Source: Qipengyuania aestuarii
GTDB taxonomy: Bacteria; Pseudomonadota; Alphaproteobacteria; Sphingomonadales; Sphingomonadaceae
Direction of reading: 5' to 3'
Assembly (NCBI RefSeq): GCF_019711535.1
Contig: NZ_JAIGNP010000002.1
Location: forward strand, 310,001 to 374,000
DNA length: 64,000 bases
Shown: in pieces, positions 55,981-64,000 of the stretch
Position numbering within the stretch: the first letter of the stretch is position 1
Layout: the number at the start of each line of letters is the position of its first letter
Made by a program: the position numbers and the translations under genes
The notes under the pieces: model-generated
The model's input: only the letters and a program-made list of their open reading frames with translations
What the model was told of the DNA's origin: nothing
The model's database searches: none

Positions 55981-58038
55981 TCAGTCTTCTGCCTTGCCAG
56001 CCCCGGTCGTTCCAGCCGGGAGTTCGGGCCTGCTATCGGGAAGCGGAGCATCCCGGTCGCCCGTTTTCAGGTAAGTGTCGAACCAGCGCATCATCCGCAG
56101 ATTGTAGTCGTAGCGCGAGGCAGCCTTGGAGTTGCCGTGGCCTTCGCCCGGATAAAGCACGAGCCGAACCGGCACTTCAGGCTTGCGCACCTTTATGGAC
56201 CGATAGAGTTCATAGCTCTGGCTGGGCGAAACGCGCGTATCCTCTTCGCCGTGCATGATGAGCAGCGGCGTATTGGCCTTGTCTACGTGATAGATCGGGC
56301 TGACTTCGAGCATGCCCTGCCAGTCGTCCCACGGCCATTTGCCTGAATGCACGTTGTACATCTCGTAGGGAATATCGGTGGTACCGAACTTCGAAATCTG
56401 GTTCGAGATCCCGACGAACATCACACCGGCAGCAAATTCATCGGACAGGGCTGTCGACGACCAAGCAGTGGCATAGCCGCCGTATGATCCGCCGGTCACG
56501 CCGGTGCGATCCGGATCGGCAATACCTTCGCTGACGAGGGCGCGCTTGGCATCGACGAGATCGGTGAATTCAGGGTCGGTATAATTGCCCGTGTGCTGCT
56601 TTGAGAACGCTGTCCCATAGCCGGTGGAACCGCGATAGTTGGGGAGGAACACCGCATAACCCTGGCCCGCGGCAACCTGCCCGGGAGAGGAATAGCCCGT
56701 GACCCAGCCATTGCTGTCATGCGCTTCCGGTCCGCCGTGAACGTTTAGGATCAACGGGGCGCCGCCGCGTGGGGCTCCCCCGACCGGTTCGATCAGGACG
56801 CCTTCGACTTCCTGACCGTCTCGCGCGTTATAGCGGAACGTGCGCTGCGTGCCGAAGTCGATTTCGGAGAGCCAGGGATTGTGCCGCGTCCAGCGATTGA
56901 AGCTCCCATTGTTCCACACGAACAGTTCTGTCGGATGGCTGGGGCTGCTTGCTTCCACCGCCAGGGTGTTGCCACCGGCCTCGACACTCGAGAGGATTAA
57001 TGCGCCGCCGTCATGCTCTTCGGCAACGGTACCATCGGGATTGTAGATACGCAGAGCGCTCTGCGCTCCCTTGTGGATGACTGCCGCGAGGCGGCCGTCG
57101 GCGAGCCATTCCGCATCGACCGCTGCTTCCGGCGCACCGGCGTTGAGTGCGCGATAGGTGCCGGTCGCGACATCGACCAGGTGCAGCGTCGTGTCGGCGG
57201 GATCGTTCATGTCGACGCCTGCGATCATCGAAAGCTGGCGGCCATTGGGCGACACTTCGATATCGCCAAGTTTGCCAGGCGTTTCGATCACGCGCAGCAC
57301 CTTGCCGGTCTCCAGGTCGAGGACATGCGCCCGCTTGGAGGTGTAGGCATCATCGATCTGCGGCGTGGGCGCGCTGTCGACAACTGCGGTCTTGCCGCCG
57401 GGCGCGATACGAAAACCGCTGACGTAGCCCGGGATCGTGACCGCCACCGGATCGCCATCGACTTCCTGGCCTAAGCTGGCAGAGAACAGCCGGTTGAGGC
57501 GCGCCTCCTCTTCGTACACGATAGCATTGAACCCTGCTTCGGCCTGCTTTTCACGATCCTCGTTTTCCTTCGCCGATGCCAGCATCCAGATACGCGAACC
57601 GTCGGGCGCCCAGGCGTAGGAGCGAACGTTCGCATCTTCGACCGCGGCCAGCTTGCGCTGTGCACCGCCATCGACGGGTATGCCCCAGACGGCCCGGTCT
57701 TCTCCTTCGTCGGCCCAGACGAAGCTGACCATGCGGCTGTCCGGGGAGAAGGCGATTCCCGAAACGCTGATGTCGTCGGGCAGGAAATCCCGTGCGGTCA
57801 TCGGCGCATATGCCATTTTGAGCTGCTGCTTGAAGCTGCCGTTATCCTCGCCATCGGTGATGTCGGGCAGGCTGGCGGTCGTGTAGGCGATGCGGCTGCC
57901 GTCGGTCGAAACGGCGATAGTGCCGACGCTTTCGAGCTTGGCGACATCTTCCGGCGTCATCGGGCGCGCTTGCGCGGTAGCACCGATCGAAGCGCTCGCA
58001 AGCAGTGATGCGGCGACGGCCATAGGGCGAAGTTTCAT
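55981..58038 (-). CDS. S9-family prolyl oligopeptidase-like serine peptidase
   Basis: A 685-residue secreted enzyme (signal cleaved near GATAQA). The N-terminal ~400 residues form a WD40/propeller-like domain with TolB-type repeats (ISGIAFSPDSRMVSFVWAD; DIEVSPNGRQLSMIAG). The C-terminal alpha/beta-hydrolase has the nucleophile Ser in GGSYGGYATAW, Asp in MHGEEDTRVSPSQS and His in YPGEGHGNSK. It cuts short peptides, probably in the periplasm. GGAGAGGATC precedes the ATG. It is divergent from the amidohydrolase gene. Confidence 0.93.
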   Translation of the reverse strand: MKLRPMAVAASLLASASIGATAQARPMTPEDVAKLESVGTIAVSTDGSRIAYTTASLPDITDGEDNGSFKQQLKMAYAPMTARDFLPDDISVSGIAFSPDSRMVSFVWADEGEDRAVWGIPVDGGAQRKLAAVEDANVRSYAWAPDGSRIWMLASAKENEDREKQAEAGFNAIVYEEEARLNRLFSASLGQEVDGDPVAVTIPGYVSGFRIAPGGKTAVVDSAPTPQIDDAYTSKRAHVLDLETGKVLRVIETPGKLGDIEVSPNGRQLSMIAGVDMNDPADTTLHLVDVATGTYRALNAGAPEAAVDAEWLADGRLAAVIHKGAQSALRIYNPDGTVAEEHDGGALILSSVEAGGNTLAVEASSPSHPTELFVWNNGSFNRWTRHNPWLSEIDFGTQRTFRYNARDGQEVEGVLIEPVGGAPRGGAPLILNVHGGPEAHDSNGWVTGYSSPGQVAAGQGYAVFLPNYRGSTGYGTAFSKQHTGNYTDPEFTDLVDAKRALVSEGIADPDRTGVTGGSYGGYATAWSSTALSDEFAAGVMFVGISNQISKFGTTDIPYEMYNVHSGKWPWDDWQGMLEVSPIYHVDKANTPLLIMHGEEDTRVSPSQSYELYRSIKVRKPEVPVRLVLYPGEGHGNSKAASRYDYNLRMMRWFDTYLKTGDRDAPLPDSRPELPAGTTGAGKAED

Positions 58039-58164
58039 GTGCGATCCTCTCCTGTTGAATTGCGGGAGCTTTCATAACGAGCCATGCACAAAGGGCAAAC
58101 CGGGGGGGGCTTGTCGGTGGCGGGCGGAGACGGCATCACCGAAGGCGACAGGAGGAGAGAATTC

Positions 58165-59436
58165 ATGCGCGCTATCACTTTGGGCCTCGTCGGCAGTCTG
58201 CTCGCCAGCGCGAGCGCCTTGTCTGCCGAAACTACAATCATCCACGCAGACCGGGTGATCACCGATCCGTCGACCGCACCGATGGGGCGATCGACGGTGA
58301 CGGTCACCGACGGGCGCATCGTGAGTGTTGAGGAAGGCTGGGCGGAAGCCCCGGAAGGCGCCGAGATGGTCCATCTGGAAGGCAAGACGCTGGTGCCAGG
58401 CCTCATCGATCTGCATGTTCATCTGACCGGTGATCCGGGAGGGGACTTCTGGCGCGAAGCGGTGGAGCCGGATGAATGGGGCGTCGTGGTCGGCGTCAAG
58501 AATGCGGAAAAGACCCTGAAGGCCGGGTTCACCACCGTCCGCGAAGCCGGCAGCGCGCAGCACACTGCCTTCTCGCTACGTCGCGGCACCGAGGAAGGTC
58601 TGATCCAGGGGCCGCGCATCATTGCCGCAGGTCCGCCGCTGGCTATCGTCGGTGGTCATGGGGATGTTTCTGGCTTCAAACCGGAAATCAACGCCATCCT
58701 GTCCAGCGGTTACAGTTGCACCGGGCCGGTCGAATGTGCCGAGAAGGTGCGGCGCGCCAGCCAGAACGGCGCGGATATCATCAAGATCACTGCCACGGGC
58801 GGGGTTCTCAGCCAGCAGGGTAGGGGATTGGAAGCGCATTTCTCCGACGCGGAGATGAAAAGCATCGCGGATACGGCCCACTCGCTGGGGCTCGATGTCA
58901 TGGCCCATGCCCATGGGGCGCGGGGGATCGAAGCGGCTGCCAAGGCGGGCATCGATACGATCGAGCACGCAACCTATCTGGACGAAGCCGCCGCGAAGGC
59001 GATGAAGGATAACGGAACGGTTTTGATTCCGACGCTCATGGCTTTCCAGGGCGTGACGGAACGGCTCGGGCAAGGTGTCTATACGCCCACGGTCGAAACG
59101 AAGATCCGCGACGTGGCCGAAATAGCCAGGGTGTTCATGGGCAAGGCTTACCGCTGGGGCGTGCCGATCGCCTTTGGTACCGATGCCGGCGTGTTCGAGC
59201 ATGGGCGCAACGCCGGTGAATTCGCGCTGATGGTCGGGCAGGGCATGACCAATCGCGATGCGCTCGCCACCGCAACCACGAATGCCGCCAAGGTGCTCCA
59301 CATGGAGCACGAGATCGGCCGCATCGCCCCCGGTTATTCCGCCGACATGATTGCGGTGGAGGGTAATCCGCTGGAAGATGTGACCGCGCTGGAGGATGTC
59401 GACTGGGTGATGGTGCGCGGCCGTATTGCCGACTAG
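58165..59436 (+). CDS. Secreted metal-dependent amidohydrolase
   Basis: 423 residues from the ATG at 58165, which has GGAGGAGAG seven bases upstream and a signal peptide after it (MRAITLGLVGSLLASASA). Metal ligands are His-x-His in LIDLHVHLTG, Lys in IIKITATGG, His in MAHAHGARG and Asp in AFGTDAGVF. This is the imidazolonepropionase/Xaa-Pro dipeptidase-like group often called prolidase-type in this lineage. With S9 and DUF885 enzymes on each side, a shared role in peptide breakdown is a fair inference. Confidence 0.92.
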   Translation: MRAITLGLVGSLLASASALSAETTIIHADRVITDPSTAPMGRSTVTVTDGRIVSVEEGWAEAPEGAEMVHLEGKTLVPGLIDLHVHLTGDPGGDFWREAVEPDEWGVVVGVKNAEKTLKAGFTTVREAGSAQHTAFSLRRGTEEGLIQGPRIIAAGPPLAIVGGHGDVSGFKPEINAILSSGYSCTGPVECAEKVRRASQNGADIIKITATGGVLSQQGRGLEAHFSDAEMKSIADTAHSLGLDVMAHAHGARGIEAAAKAGIDTIEHATYLDEAAAKAMKDNGTVLIPTLMAFQGVTERLGQGVYTPTVETKIRDVAEIARVFMGKAYRWGVPIAFGTDAGVFEHGRNAGEFALMVGQGMTNRDALATATTNAAKVLHMEHEIGRIAPGYSADMIAVEGNPLEDVTALEDVDWVMVRGRIAD

Positions 59437-59541
59437 GCCGGTCGTTGGTCGAAGGGCATAATGCCGCGGTCGGCAGGCGATTTCACTTCGCGGAAGCTTG
59501 GGCGTAGAGTGGGCAGATAAACCAGAGGGGGTAATCTGCAC

Positions 59542-61377
59542 ATGAAATTCACCCGCATAGCGTTCATCGGCGCATCTGCTCTGTCGCTTGCCGCCTGCGC
59601 GACAACCGGACAGCTGGCCAATTCCGAAGCGGTTGCCGACCCTGCCGCGCCGGCGTCCGCTCAGGATGCGGCCCATGACGCGCTCTTCGCCCTGTTCGAC
59701 GATGCCGATGAACGGAGCCTCGCGCTCAATCCGATGAGTGCGCTGTTCCGCGGGGACATGCGGTATGCCGACCGGCTCGGCGATTACCTGACGGATGAAT
59801 ATAACGATGCGAGCCGGGCGGATGCCGAGCTGAACTTGCGCAGGCTTGGCCAGATCGATCGCAGTGCCCTGACGCCGACCGACCAGCTTGCCTATGACGT
59901 TTTTGCATACGACCAGCGCCAAGCGATCAAGGGCTTGGCGCCCGAACTGCTCGCGGTCACCGAAGTGCGCCCGGTGAATCACTTCTCCGGCTTCCACACT
60001 TTCTATCCTGGTTTTGCCAGCGGCCAGAGCGCGGCGCCGTTCGAGACGGTCGAGGATTACGAAAACAACCTCAAGCGGCACGAGAATTATGTCGAATTGA
60101 GCGACCGCGCGATCGCCCGTTTCCGCGAAGGTCTGGCAAGCGGAGTGCTGGAGACACAGCTGACGATCGGCAATGTCATCAGCCAGCTCGATACGCAGCT
60201 GGCCATGGATATCGAAGAATCGCCCTTCTGGATGCCGGTGACGAATTTCCCGGACGATTTCTCCGAGGCCGACAAATCGCGCCTGACCACGGAATATCGC
60301 GCGTCCATCGAGGATATCTACGCCGCGCATGAGCGCATGCGCGATTTCCTGCGTGACGAATATTATGCCGAGGCGCGTACCAGCGTCGGTCTCTCCCAGA
60401 TGAAAGGCGGACCGGCTCTCTACCGGCAGCTGATCGAGGACACGACCACGCTGCCGCTGACCGCCGATTATCTCCACAATCTGGGCCTGGCCGAAGTCGC
60501 GCGGATCAAGACCGGACTGGAAGAAATCAAGGCCGAGGTCGGGTTCGACGGCACGCTCAACGAATTCTTCGATTATGTCCGCACCGATGCGCAGTTCAAA
60601 CCTGAAAGCCGGGCAGCGCTGACGCAGAATTACTACGACATCGGCAAGCAGGTAGACGCGAAGATCGGCGACTATTTCTCGCTCGTTCCGGAGACCCCGC
60701 TGCTGATCAAACCTTACGAGGAATATCGCGAGCAGTTCAGCGCTGGCGGGTCCTACGAGAGCGGGGCACCGGACGGATCGCGCCCGGGGACCTTCTATTT
60801 CAATGCCTATGATCTGCCGAGCCGCCTGACGACCGGCAATGTCACGCTTTACCTCCACGAGGGCGCCCCGGGGCATCACTTCCAGATCAGCCTCGCGCAG
60901 GAAAACGAGGACCTTCCGGCTTTCATGCGGTTCGGCGGCAAGACCTCCTATGTCGAAGGATGGGCGCTTTACGCCGAAACCCTCGGCTACGAGATGGGCT
61001 TCTACGACGATCCTTGGAACCGCTATGGCACGCTCCAAGACGAGCAGCTTCGTGCCATGCGGCTGGTCGTCGATACCGGGCTTCATGCCAAGGGCTGGAC
61101 GCGCCAGCAGGCAATCGACTTCATGCTGGCGAACAGCGGAATGACCGAAACCGAAGTGGTCGCCGAAGTCGAACGTTATATCGCCATTCCGAGCCAGGCG
61201 CTGGCCTACAAGGTGGGCGCGCTCAAGATCCAGGAACTGCGCGAGCGGGCGGAGCAGCAGCTGGGGGATCGCTTCGACATCCGCGACTTCCATGCCCAGG
61301 TGCTGGACACCGGCGCGCTGCCGCTTCCGGTCCTGGAAGCCAAGATCGACCGCTGGATTGCCGGCGGGGGCGGATAG
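59542..61377 (+). CDS. DUF885 lipoprotein, putative metallopeptidase
   Basis: A 611-residue protein with lipoprotein leader ending LSLAAC (AGAGGGGG eight bases before the ATG). The DUF885 fold is mostly helical; the zinc-site-like motif is LYLHEGAPGHHFQ, and a distal acid is expected in SYVEGWALYAETLGYEMG. Family knowledge: related to M32-type carboxypeptidases, with activity rarely tested. It lies 105 bp after the amidohydrolase on the same strand. Confidence 0.92.
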   Translation: MKFTRIAFIGASALSLAACATTGQLANSEAVADPAAPASAQDAAHDALFALFDDADERSLALNPMSALFRGDMRYADRLGDYLTDEYNDASRADAELNLRRLGQIDRSALTPTDQLAYDVFAYDQRQAIKGLAPELLAVTEVRPVNHFSGFHTFYPGFASGQSAAPFETVEDYENNLKRHENYVELSDRAIARFREGLASGVLETQLTIGNVISQLDTQLAMDIEESPFWMPVTNFPDDFSEADKSRLTTEYRASIEDIYAAHERMRDFLRDEYYAEARTSVGLSQMKGGPALYRQLIEDTTTLPLTADYLHNLGLAEVARIKTGLEEIKAEVGFDGTLNEFFDYVRTDAQFKPESRAALTQNYYDIGKQVDAKIGDYFSLVPETPLLIKPYEEYREQFSAGGSYESGAPDGSRPGTFYFNAYDLPSRLTTGNVTLYLHEGAPGHHFQISLAQENEDLPAFMRFGGKTSYVEGWALYAETLGYEMGFYDDPWNRYGTLQDEQLRAMRLVVDTGLHAKGWTRQQAIDFMLANSGMTETEVVAEVERYIAIPSQALAYKVGALKIQELRERAEQQLGDRFDIRDFHAQVLDTGALPLPVLEAKIDRWIAGGGG

Positions 61378-61573
61378 TTTCGCTGGCATCGACCGAAAAA
61401 AGTAGCTTGTACTGATATACGCTGCTTCCCGGGAAACCGCGGCTCACGATGGTTAATGTTGCAGGCGCGCCACAGCTATCGCGTCTTCTCCATGGCGCGC
61501 CCGGGAACCGGATTCTGGCGTAAGTGGTTCTACCCAGCGGACGAAGGGAAAAGATTTCATGGAGGAATTGCCC

Positions 61574-61723
61574 ATGTCGAGCTTGTCCTACCGCAGCAGC
61601 CGCCCCGACGGGTGGGTGAAGCCCAAGACTTATAGCGATGCCAGCCTTCGCTATAAGCACCACGGGAAGATCATCCCGATGGAAGAACCGGGTTTCCTCG
61701 CACGTCTGTTCGGTGCTCGCTGA
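61574..61723 (+). CDS. Small uncharacterised 49-residue protein
   Basis: A short frame starting MSSLSYRSSRPDGW and ending GFLARLFGAR, with perfect GGAGGA eight bases before the ATG at 61574. It is basic and Tyr/Lys-rich in the middle (KPKTYSDASLRYKHHGKIIP). It has no signal peptide or clear helix except the C-terminal FLARLFGAR. A strong terminator begins 29 bp after the stop, so it looks like a complete stand-alone unit with its own promoter in the 195-bp gap before it. I do not know its function. Confidence 0.72.
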   Translation: MSSLSYRSSRPDGWVKPKTYSDASLRYKHHGKIIPMEEPGFLARLFGAR

Positions 61724-61752
61724 CAAGAATGGTTTAGTCACGATGAAAGACA

Positions 61753-61788
61753 GGGGCCGGGAGTAGCGATACTCCCGGCCCCTTCTTT
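61753..61788 (+). terminator. Strong terminator after the 49-residue protein gene
   Basis: A 12-bp perfect stem GGGGCCGGGAGT / ACTCCCGGCCCC with a six-base loop AGCGAT, then TTCTTT. It faces the end of the minus-strand symporter gene and may stop both transcripts. Confidence 0.93.
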
Positions 61789-61812
61789 ATGCCGCCGGCG
61801 AGGCGGAGGAGA

Positions 61813-63336
61813 TCAGTACTCCTCCGGTTCCTCGGGCGTCTTGGCGGTGAAGGTCTTGCCCGCAGTCTTGTCCCCGCGCGAAAGCGCGAAGACGACACCG
61901 GACAGGAGCACCAGTGCAAGGAGGTTGGGGACGACCATCACGGCATTGGCGATATCGCCCATGCGCCAGATAAGGTCGCTTTCCCGGCTCGCCCCGACGA
62001 AGATGGCCACGCACCACAGCACGCGCCACGCCATATGGAGGATCCTCTCGCCGCCACGGGTCGAGCCCGGGATGCGGTCGTAGATGAAGGTGAGCGCCCG
62101 TTCCCCGTAGTAGCTCCAGGTCAGAAGCGTCGTAAACACGAACAGGAGCAGCGCGATGCTGGCGATCAGCGTGCCCAGCGGGATCGCGCCGATTTCGAAG
62201 GGGAAGGCCGCGGCAAAGGCGCCACTGGTCATGGCGAAGCCATCGAGATCGGCTTGCCAGGCATGCAGCACCGGCGCGCCGTTATGCGTGAAATTGCCTT
62301 CCACCGTCAGGATGACCAGCGCCGTCATGGTGCAGATCACGATCGTGTCGATGAAGGTCCCCAGCATCGCCATGCGGCCCTGGAACTGCGGATCGTCGGT
62401 CTGCGCCACCGCGTGCGCGATCGGGGTCGAACCCTGACCGGCCTCGTTGGAGAACAGGCCGCGGGCCACACCCGCGCGGATCGCCAGGATCACGGCCGCG
62501 CCCACGAAACCGCCGCTGGCCGACTGCGCGTTGAATGCGCCGCCGAAGATCCGGCTGAAGGTTTCCGGGATGTCCTGGATGTTGAGGAGGATCGCGATGA
62601 TCGCCATCACGATGTAGGTCGCCGCCATGAAGGGGACGACCTTTTCCGCGACGTTGCCGATCGACTTGATCCCGCCGATGATCACGATGAACACCAGGAT
62701 CGCCACGATCAGCCCACCGAGCCATTCCTCGATGCCGAACAATTCGTTGAGCCCATCGGCCACGGCATTGGCCTGGATGCCATTGCCGGTGACCAGCGCG
62801 CTGATCAGCGTGCCGATGCAGAAGAAGATCGCTAGCCAGGTCCACTTGGGGCCGAGGCCAAGCATGATGTAGCTCATCGGGCCGCCGCGATACGTGCCGT
62901 CGCTGGTGGTTTCGCGATAGCGGATCGCCAGCGATCCTTCGGCAAAGGCCAGCGCCATGCCGAACAGCGCGGTAATCCACATCCAGAAGATGGCGCCCGG
63001 ACCGCCCAGGGCGATGGCCGTTGCGACGCCGGCAAGGTTACCGGTTCCCACCTGGCCCGAAAGGGCGGTGGAAAGCGCCGCAAAAGGGGAGATTTCACCT
63101 GCGCCGCCGCTCTTGCGGCCAGCGAACAGGTTCTTGACTGCTGCGGGCAGGTTCGTGACCGGATAGAGCCGGAGGCCGATCATGAACCACAGACCTGCGC
63201 CCAGCAGGATGATTGCCAGCGGGGGGAAGGGCAGAATGGCCTCGCCATTCCACGTTCCACCCCAGATGAAGTCCGCCACATTGGTGACGGGGCCAAGCAG
63301 ACGTTCGTCGAACGTAGCCGGTTGGCTTGTTGCCAT
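61813..63336 (-). CDS. Alanine/glycine:cation symporter family transporter
   Basis: 507 residues from the ATG at 63334-63336, with AGGGGA seven bases before it; the first ATG at 63351 is less well placed. Ten or more helices. AGCS signatures: FAALSTALSGQVGTGNLAGVATAI, a polar substrate/cation site near the N-terminus, and GLFSNEAGQGSTPIAHA later. Family knowledge: takes up alanine or glycine with sodium or protons. The C-terminus is an acidic/Lys mixed tail ending PEEPEEY. Confidence 0.94.
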   Translation of the reverse strand: MATSQPATFDERLLGPVTNVADFIWGGTWNGEAILPFPPLAIILLGAGLWFMIGLRLYPVTNLPAAVKNLFAGRKSGGAGEISPFAALSTALSGQVGTGNLAGVATAIALGGPGAIFWMWITALFGMALAFAEGSLAIRYRETTSDGTYRGGPMSYIMLGLGPKWTWLAIFFCIGTLISALVTGNGIQANAVADGLNELFGIEEWLGGLIVAILVFIVIIGGIKSIGNVAEKVVPFMAATYIVMAIIAILLNIQDIPETFSRIFGGAFNAQSASGGFVGAAVILAIRAGVARGLFSNEAGQGSTPIAHAVAQTDDPQFQGRMAMLGTFIDTIVICTMTALVILTVEGNFTHNGAPVLHAWQADLDGFAMTSGAFAAAFPFEIGAIPLGTLIASIALLLFVFTTLLTWSYYGERALTFIYDRIPGSTRGGERILHMAWRVLWCVAIFVGASRESDLIWRMGDIANAVMVVPNLLALVLLSGVVFALSRGDKTAGKTFTAKTPEEPEEY

Positions 63337-63572
63337 TGAATTTCCCCTCATGCGTCCCGTAATCGAGAAGCGCGCAGGCTAGCCATGCGGGGGGCGCTTG
63401 AAAAGGCGCAATTGCGCTGCTTCCCACGGCTTGCGTTTTTATTGCGCTCCGCCTAGACGGCTTTGCGTCTTCCGACATCGATGAAGGAAAAGCCCCTCCC
63501 GACCTTGTATCGGGGCGGCGAAACCCCCATCCCGGAAGCGACACAAATTCTAGCTTCGAGAGCGCATTCATC

Positions 63573-63806
63573 ATGGCCGAAAAAGCCGACAACACAGCCA
63601 AGGTCGCAAAAGCGAACAAGACCTCGCCCGCCGAGTTCATTCGGCAGGTACAGACCGAAGGCCGCAAGGTCGTGTGGCCGACATGGCCCGACACGGTCCG
63701 CATCGCGATTTTCGTGTTCATCATGATGACGATCCTCTCGCTCTTCTTCCTCGGCGTCGATTCGCTGTTCGGCGCCCTGGTGCGCTGGCTGCTGACGCTG
63801 GCCTGA
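63573..63806 (+). CDS. secE: Preprotein translocase subunit SecE
   Basis: A 77-residue protein with the minimal SecE layout: a charged amphipathic helix (SPAEFIRQVQTEGRKVVWP, where the WPT motif follows) and one membrane helix (IAIFVFIMMTILSLFFLGV). It clamps SecY in the protein-export channel. It lies 23 bp before nusG, the usual order. The tRNA-Trp often found before secE is not seen here. Confidence 0.96.
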   Translation: MAEKADNTAKVAKANKTSPAEFIRQVQTEGRKVVWPTWPDTVRIAIFVFIMMTILSLFFLGVDSLFGALVRWLLTLA

Positions 63807-63829
63807 TCTGACAGGGGTAACGAGACACA

Positions 63830-64000
63830 TGGCACGCTGGTACATCATCCACGCCTATTCCGGCTTCGAGAACAAGGTTCGCGATTCGATTATCGCGGAA
63901 GCCGAACGCCTCGGCCTGTCCGAAGGCGTCGAAGAAGTGCAGGTTCCGACCGAAACCGTGACCGAAGTGAAGCGCGGCAAGAAGGTGCAGGTCGAACGCA
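63830..64000 (+). CDS. nusG: Transcription antitermination factor NusG (partial)
   Basis: The first 57 residues are visible, beginning MARWYIIHAYSGFENKV, the NusG N-terminal (NGN) domain, with VPTETVTEVKRGKKVQVER reached at the edge. The C-terminal KOW domain is beyond the window. GGGGTAACGAG precedes the ATG. It follows secE, the normal secE-nusG order leading into the ribosomal protein operon. NusG links RNA polymerase to Rho or the ribosome. Confidence 0.96.

Noticed and set aside
58576-61389. A 937-codon open frame on the minus strand.
   Set aside because: It lies opposite the amidohydrolase and DUF885 genes, which have clear motifs, leaders and ribosome-binding sites. The antisense translation shows no recognisable domain.

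Overview
The window reads as a chromosomal segment from an alphaproteobacterium of the order Sphingomonadales, most likely an Erythrobacteraceae member (Erythrobacter/Qipengyuania/Altererythrobacter type). The basis is the combination of a crtY-crtI-crtB carotenoid operon, an EipA/DUF1134 protein, an entericidin, SCO1 and COQ9-type proteins, a TonB-dependent receptor, DUF885 and S9 peptidases, and GC-rich coding bias. No rRNA, phage, insertion sequence, CRISPR array or replication origin is visible. One tRNA is present, tRNA-Ser(GCT). Species assignment is inference.

Layout. 1-1260: the N-terminal part of an FMN-binding glutamate-synthase-like protein. 1344-10976 (minus strand): a locus with a multi-domain hybrid histidine kinase, then a tightly overlapping set of single-domain response regulator, TPR/YaiO-type outer-membrane barrel, HEAT-repeat membrane protein and family-2 glycosyltransferase, then a TonB-dependent receptor. 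I read the four overlapping genes as a putative synthase-dependent polysaccharide machine under phosphorelay control. 11195-16962: tRNA-Ser, EipA, aromatic aminotransferase, GNAT, entericidin, serine hydrolase and a flavin monooxygenase. 17122-17676: a lone, more AT-rich HhH-type gene. 17771-21678 (minus): ribE, ribD, a coiled-coil membrane protein, a YgjP-like metallopeptidase, a YcgN-like protein and SCO1, packed with overlaps. 21750-25812 (plus): ankyrin protein, COQ9, FeoA, FeoB and SSB.

26245-31435: a chaperone-usher pilus locus (subunit, chaperone, usher, two-domain tip-like protein) with a small secreted protein facing it. 31728-39905: a sensor kinase and an unusual NtrC-like regulator diverge from a four-gene efflux operon (HlyD adaptor, ABC ATPase, double-FtsX permease, TolC-like channel). 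Two TGTCC-N6-GGACA-type sites lie at the divergent junction. 40121-48015: a lipoprotein-type subtilase, a PhoX-like protein, Dps, 6-phosphogluconolactonase, Nudix hydrolase, DinB and a Bcr/CflA-type MFS pump.

48053-54307 (minus): an acyl-CoA carboxylase biotin subunit, then the carotenoid operon read crtY, crtI, a LOG-family gene, crtB. 54421-63336: MipA/OmpV, a DUF2585 membrane protein, an S9 peptidase, an amidohydrolase, a DUF885 protein, an unannotated 49-residue protein ending at a strong terminator, and an alanine/glycine:cation symporter. 63573 onward: secE and the start of nusG.

The most interesting parts are the regulator-glycosyltransferase locus (3481-10976) and the NtrC-like regulator that lacks the sigma-54 contact motif, together with its candidate operators (32855-34243).
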